A stretch of 64,000 bases of DNA from Cenococcum geophilum 1.58 (taxonomy: Eukaryota; Ascomycota; Dothideomycetes; Gloniales; Gloniaceae). This document shows positions 61,061-64,000 of this stretch, piece after piece. Under the pieces are notes generated by a model that ran no database searches, was not told the origin of the DNA, and saw only the letters and a list, made by a program, of their open reading frames with translations. A program made the position numbers and the translations under genes. Where the stretch lies: NCBI GenBank assembly GCA_001692895.1, contig KV748243.1, positions 379,248 through 443,247 of the forward strand, read 5' to 3'. Each line of letters begins with the position of its first letter. Positions within the stretch are counted from its first letter, which is position 1.

Positions 61061-64000
61061 CCAGGAATAGGAGACCTTAAAGACGTTCTTAACCACTTTT
61101 GGACCTTTTACAGATAGCTAAGCCTTTAATATTATAACCGTATTAGCCGACCGCTTATTTATACACTTAATTACACCTAAAAACTAATCTATAAGTATAC
61201 CCGCTAGACCCGTTACGGACGTTATAAACTATAAATAGGACCTATTTGCATATATTACTACGGAACGCTATACCCCTAAGGAATTCTACGGCGTTATAAT
61301 TAACATAGGTACCTCTAAGAAGTCTACTATAGGCTACGGATAATACCTTATATATAAGGCCACCACTAATAATAATATGGATATCGATACTACGTAAACT
61401 GGGGCCGTAAACGTCTAGTTTGGCATCGGCTTAACCGCATTAATTAGATTAGTTATAGTTAAGACTCTAATTAGCCTAGTTGACTTCCACGTAGTAAAAG
61501 TAGATACCCCTTTTTTACTCTGCCTTGCGGATATAGATAGATTATAGATATACTATAATAATATTATAAATACCTTAATTGGCCCCGCAACTGCCCTAGG
61601 AAGTAAGCATATTACCCTACCAATTATACGATAATTTAGACACCCGTTCCTTATATAGGGAGAGACTTTATAAACCTATATTTAGGAATCTTTTGACTAT
61701 AACCCGTACTACCTTACTAGTACTAAAATCTACCGCCTATACCGCCGTTTTGGCTACTTATTAGCCAAAAAGCTATATAGAGTCCTTAAACGCTCTGGAC
61801 ACAACAATATTAATAGGAAGGTAATTAACCACCTAACTAAATACTGCTCCTTTTGCCAGAAATACGGACGTTCCCTAGGCTAATTTAAGTTTACCCTTTA
61901 TAAGGATTCTAACTTTAACTACTTAGTATACATAAATATTATATATATTAACGGTAGCCTAGTACTATATATATTTAATAAGGCAACCCGTTATTAAGCC
62001 GCCTATTAGTTACAAAATATATCCGTAAAGTATACTTAGGATATTCTACGGACCTACTGGATTAATACGTACGTTAGACCTCCTAAGTATATTACCTATA
62101 ATGCCGGTAAGAACTTTATTAGCAAGGAATTCTAGTAGTATACTACGGCTATAGCTATATTAACAAAAGCAGTTCCAGTTAAGGCGTATTAGTCCGTTAG
62201 GCTTATTAAATAAGCTTACCTAGCTCTACGGAGAGCTTACTAGATTATTACGGACGAATATAAGGATATCTAAAAGGAGCTAGCTCTATAGATAGCCGTA
62301 AAAGCCGTTAATAACACTACTAGCCTAGACGGACTAGTACCTACCCTCTTAGTCTACGGAGCCTACCTAAAAATAAGTAATCTAGACCCTCCTACCCCGT
62401 CTATTATAAAATGAACAGCTATAATACGGAAGGTAATAGCTAAGATAGTTAAGCTATAGGCTAAACAAACTATTAATAACGCCCTATACTACTGCAACGG
62501 ACCTAACACGACCTTAGTATATAACCTCCCGCTTAACTCTAAAGTCCTTATATAGCGTAAAAGCGGTAAGTAGACCGGACCCTACTGTTTACTAGCTATA
62601 TAAAATAAAACGTGCTATATATAACTTTCTAGCGGCCCAACTAACTTTAGGAGCACGTCCGTAAAACCCTACTTTTGGCCTAAAAACACCTATAACATTA
62701 AGCTAGATAAACTAAAAGCAACCGCCAAATTAAACAAAACAGAAGCACCCCTGCCTACTCTAGAAGTCCCCTAGGAACCTACTAAACCTACTAAACCTGC
62801 TATAAAGCGTGGTTAAGGACGCCCCTAAAAGTACCCTATAACTAAGAATACTATAACAGAGAATTACCTAACCTCCGCAAAAATATCTATAAGGCAATCT
62901 CCGCCTATGGATATATTAGTTCTAATATAGGAAACCCCTTTTACGGACTTACAACATAAAGAGATTAACGGACTACTTAAAAAGGGTATCTTTACGGTTA
63001 TAACGGAGAAAGACGTCCCGTAAGGCGCCCATATATTTAACTTACGCTTTATTAATAAAATTAAGCACCCTAGTACTAACAAAGCCTTTAAAAAATTAAG
63101 GCTTATTATATAAGCCTATAATGACTAAGGGAAGGGCTTAGTCCTTACGTAATAGCCTATAATTTAATAAGTCAGCTAACGAATTATACTTACACTTACG
63201 CCCGGACTATAGTAAAGTAAACCCGTAGCCCTTTACCTACAGGATATCTCGCAAGCCTATATGTAGTCTAATACCTACCTAAGCAAAGACATCTTTATAT
63301 AACCACCCCGTAAGCTTAACCTATAACTAAAAACAATTTTATAAGTTATAAAACCTCTCTATAAAGTACCGGAAGCTAGAAACTACTAGTTTAAGATGTA
63401 TTACTAGCACTACGTTAGTAAACTTAAAACGGAACAGTTAACCTATAACCCCTACCTCCTATACACCCAATTAAACAGCCTTAGTATTATTAAACTCTAA
63501 ATAGATAATACCCTATTCTTAGCAGACTAGACCTTTATAGACGCTAAAGAAACTAAACTATAAAAGGCTAAGTTCTTAATAAAGCTGTAAAAGCAGTTAA
63601 CTAAGCAGAATCTAATTAAGTTTAATAGAGGCCTAATTACCTAAAAGGGCAACCTAATTAAGCTGACTTAGAAACGCTAAGCCTAAAATCTAAAGCCTGT
63701 TACAGCGAAGCCTATAGACCTCACTAGCTCCTGCGGAGAGATTTGTAAAACCGTAAATATAAAGGACTAATACATTGCCCAGCGCGTAAGAGGCGCCTAT
63801 ATTACCACTGTCTATTAACCTAAATCTGCCTATAATTTGTCCTTTGTGGCCTAGGTAGTAGATCTATAAAAGAAAAATATTAAGCAGCTTAATAAGCGTA
63901 TTTAGTGGCAAATTAATAATACAGTAAGGGGACTCACTTTTATACCACTAGACCTAAACTCCCTTAGCCTACTAGTATTTATAAACGCCTCCTTTGCTAA
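61061..64000 (+). pseudogene. Copia H protease-integrase-RT remnant
   Basis: Protease region near 61380-61450 (GAVNVQFGIGL). Integrase zinc-binding part has VINHLTKYCSFCQKYGRSLG (about 61810). Core Asp residues are changed: VYINIIYING (about 61930) and YNAGKNFIS (about 62100) where Asp is expected. RT follows: DVPYGAHIFNLRFINKIKHP (about 63010) and KKLRLII then AYNDQGKGLVLTQ (about 63100). The catalytic pair is IDN at 63501-63509 (VDD expected). LYLQDISQAYMQSNTYLSKD (about 63230) is also clear. Many TAG/TAA. Truncated by the window end. Confidence 0.88.

Larger units (their letters stand above)
58909..64000 (+). mobile_element. Copia H: Ty1/Copia retrotransposon, runs off the window
   Basis: Starts with a likely LTR at TGTTGTACC (58909) and leader, then gag, protease, integrase and RT in Copia order. 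The 3' LTR is outside. The LTR end was not fixed; AACA at 59184 is one candidate. Heavily RIP-mutated but frames are easy to follow. Confidence 0.88.

Noticed and set aside
62864..63082. Minus-strand 72-codon frame
   Set aside because: Antisense to the Copia H RT, whose motifs are clear on the + strand.

Overview
This window looks like part of a filamentous ascomycete (Pezizomycotina) chromosome. The evidence is one intact gene with five short (48-53 bp) GT-AG introns, surrounded by AT-rich, heavily mutated retrotransposons. Their stop codons are overwhelmingly TAG/TAA at places where the family expects Gln or Trp, and CpA/TpG are depleted while CpG survives. That is the signature of repeat-induced point mutation (RIP, C to T in CpA). 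The exact species cannot be told from the sequence; intron size and gene style fit a Eurotiomycete-like fungus, but this is inference.

Layout. 1-13042 is a Ty3/Gypsy chromovirus (A1, + strand) split by a much younger gag-only LTR element (G1, 4446-10939, 4-bp target duplication). 13043-15240 holds a CACGTG tandem repeat and an unidentified, RIP-mutated coding-like block. 15241-33611 is a second chromovirus (B1, - strand) interrupted by a third family (F1, 16717-28742), which is itself interrupted by a relative (F2, 18198-24238). F1 and F2 have matched LTRs and 5-bp target duplications. 33612-43454 carries two more family-A copies (A3, A4) joined through one LTR, each hit by a LINE on the - strand (E1, E2) with 14-bp target duplications. 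43455-44880 is an older LINE remnant (E3).

45111-49394 is an island of ordinary-composition DNA carrying one host gene, a HAK/KUP/KT-type potassium transporter (45926-48630, - strand, six exons, 816 codons before the stop, including a 26-nt microexon). It is bracketed by inverted copies of one repeat (R). From 49556 a third F-family element (F3, +) begins; it is split by a Ty1/Copia element (I, 51576-57045, - strand). Then come a reversed family-A gag fragment (A2) and a second Copia element (H, +) that runs off the window end.

How it works together: only the potassium transporter looks functional. The transposons form a nested heterochromatic block. Families A, B and F each end their integrase in a chromodomain, a known way for chromoviruses to target silent chromatin, which would explain the stacking. 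All eight reverse transcriptases whose catalytic Asp-Asp pair is visible have at least one Asp changed to Asn, so no element here should be autonomously active. Isolated runs of N inside repeats suggest collapsed or unresolved copies in the assembly.
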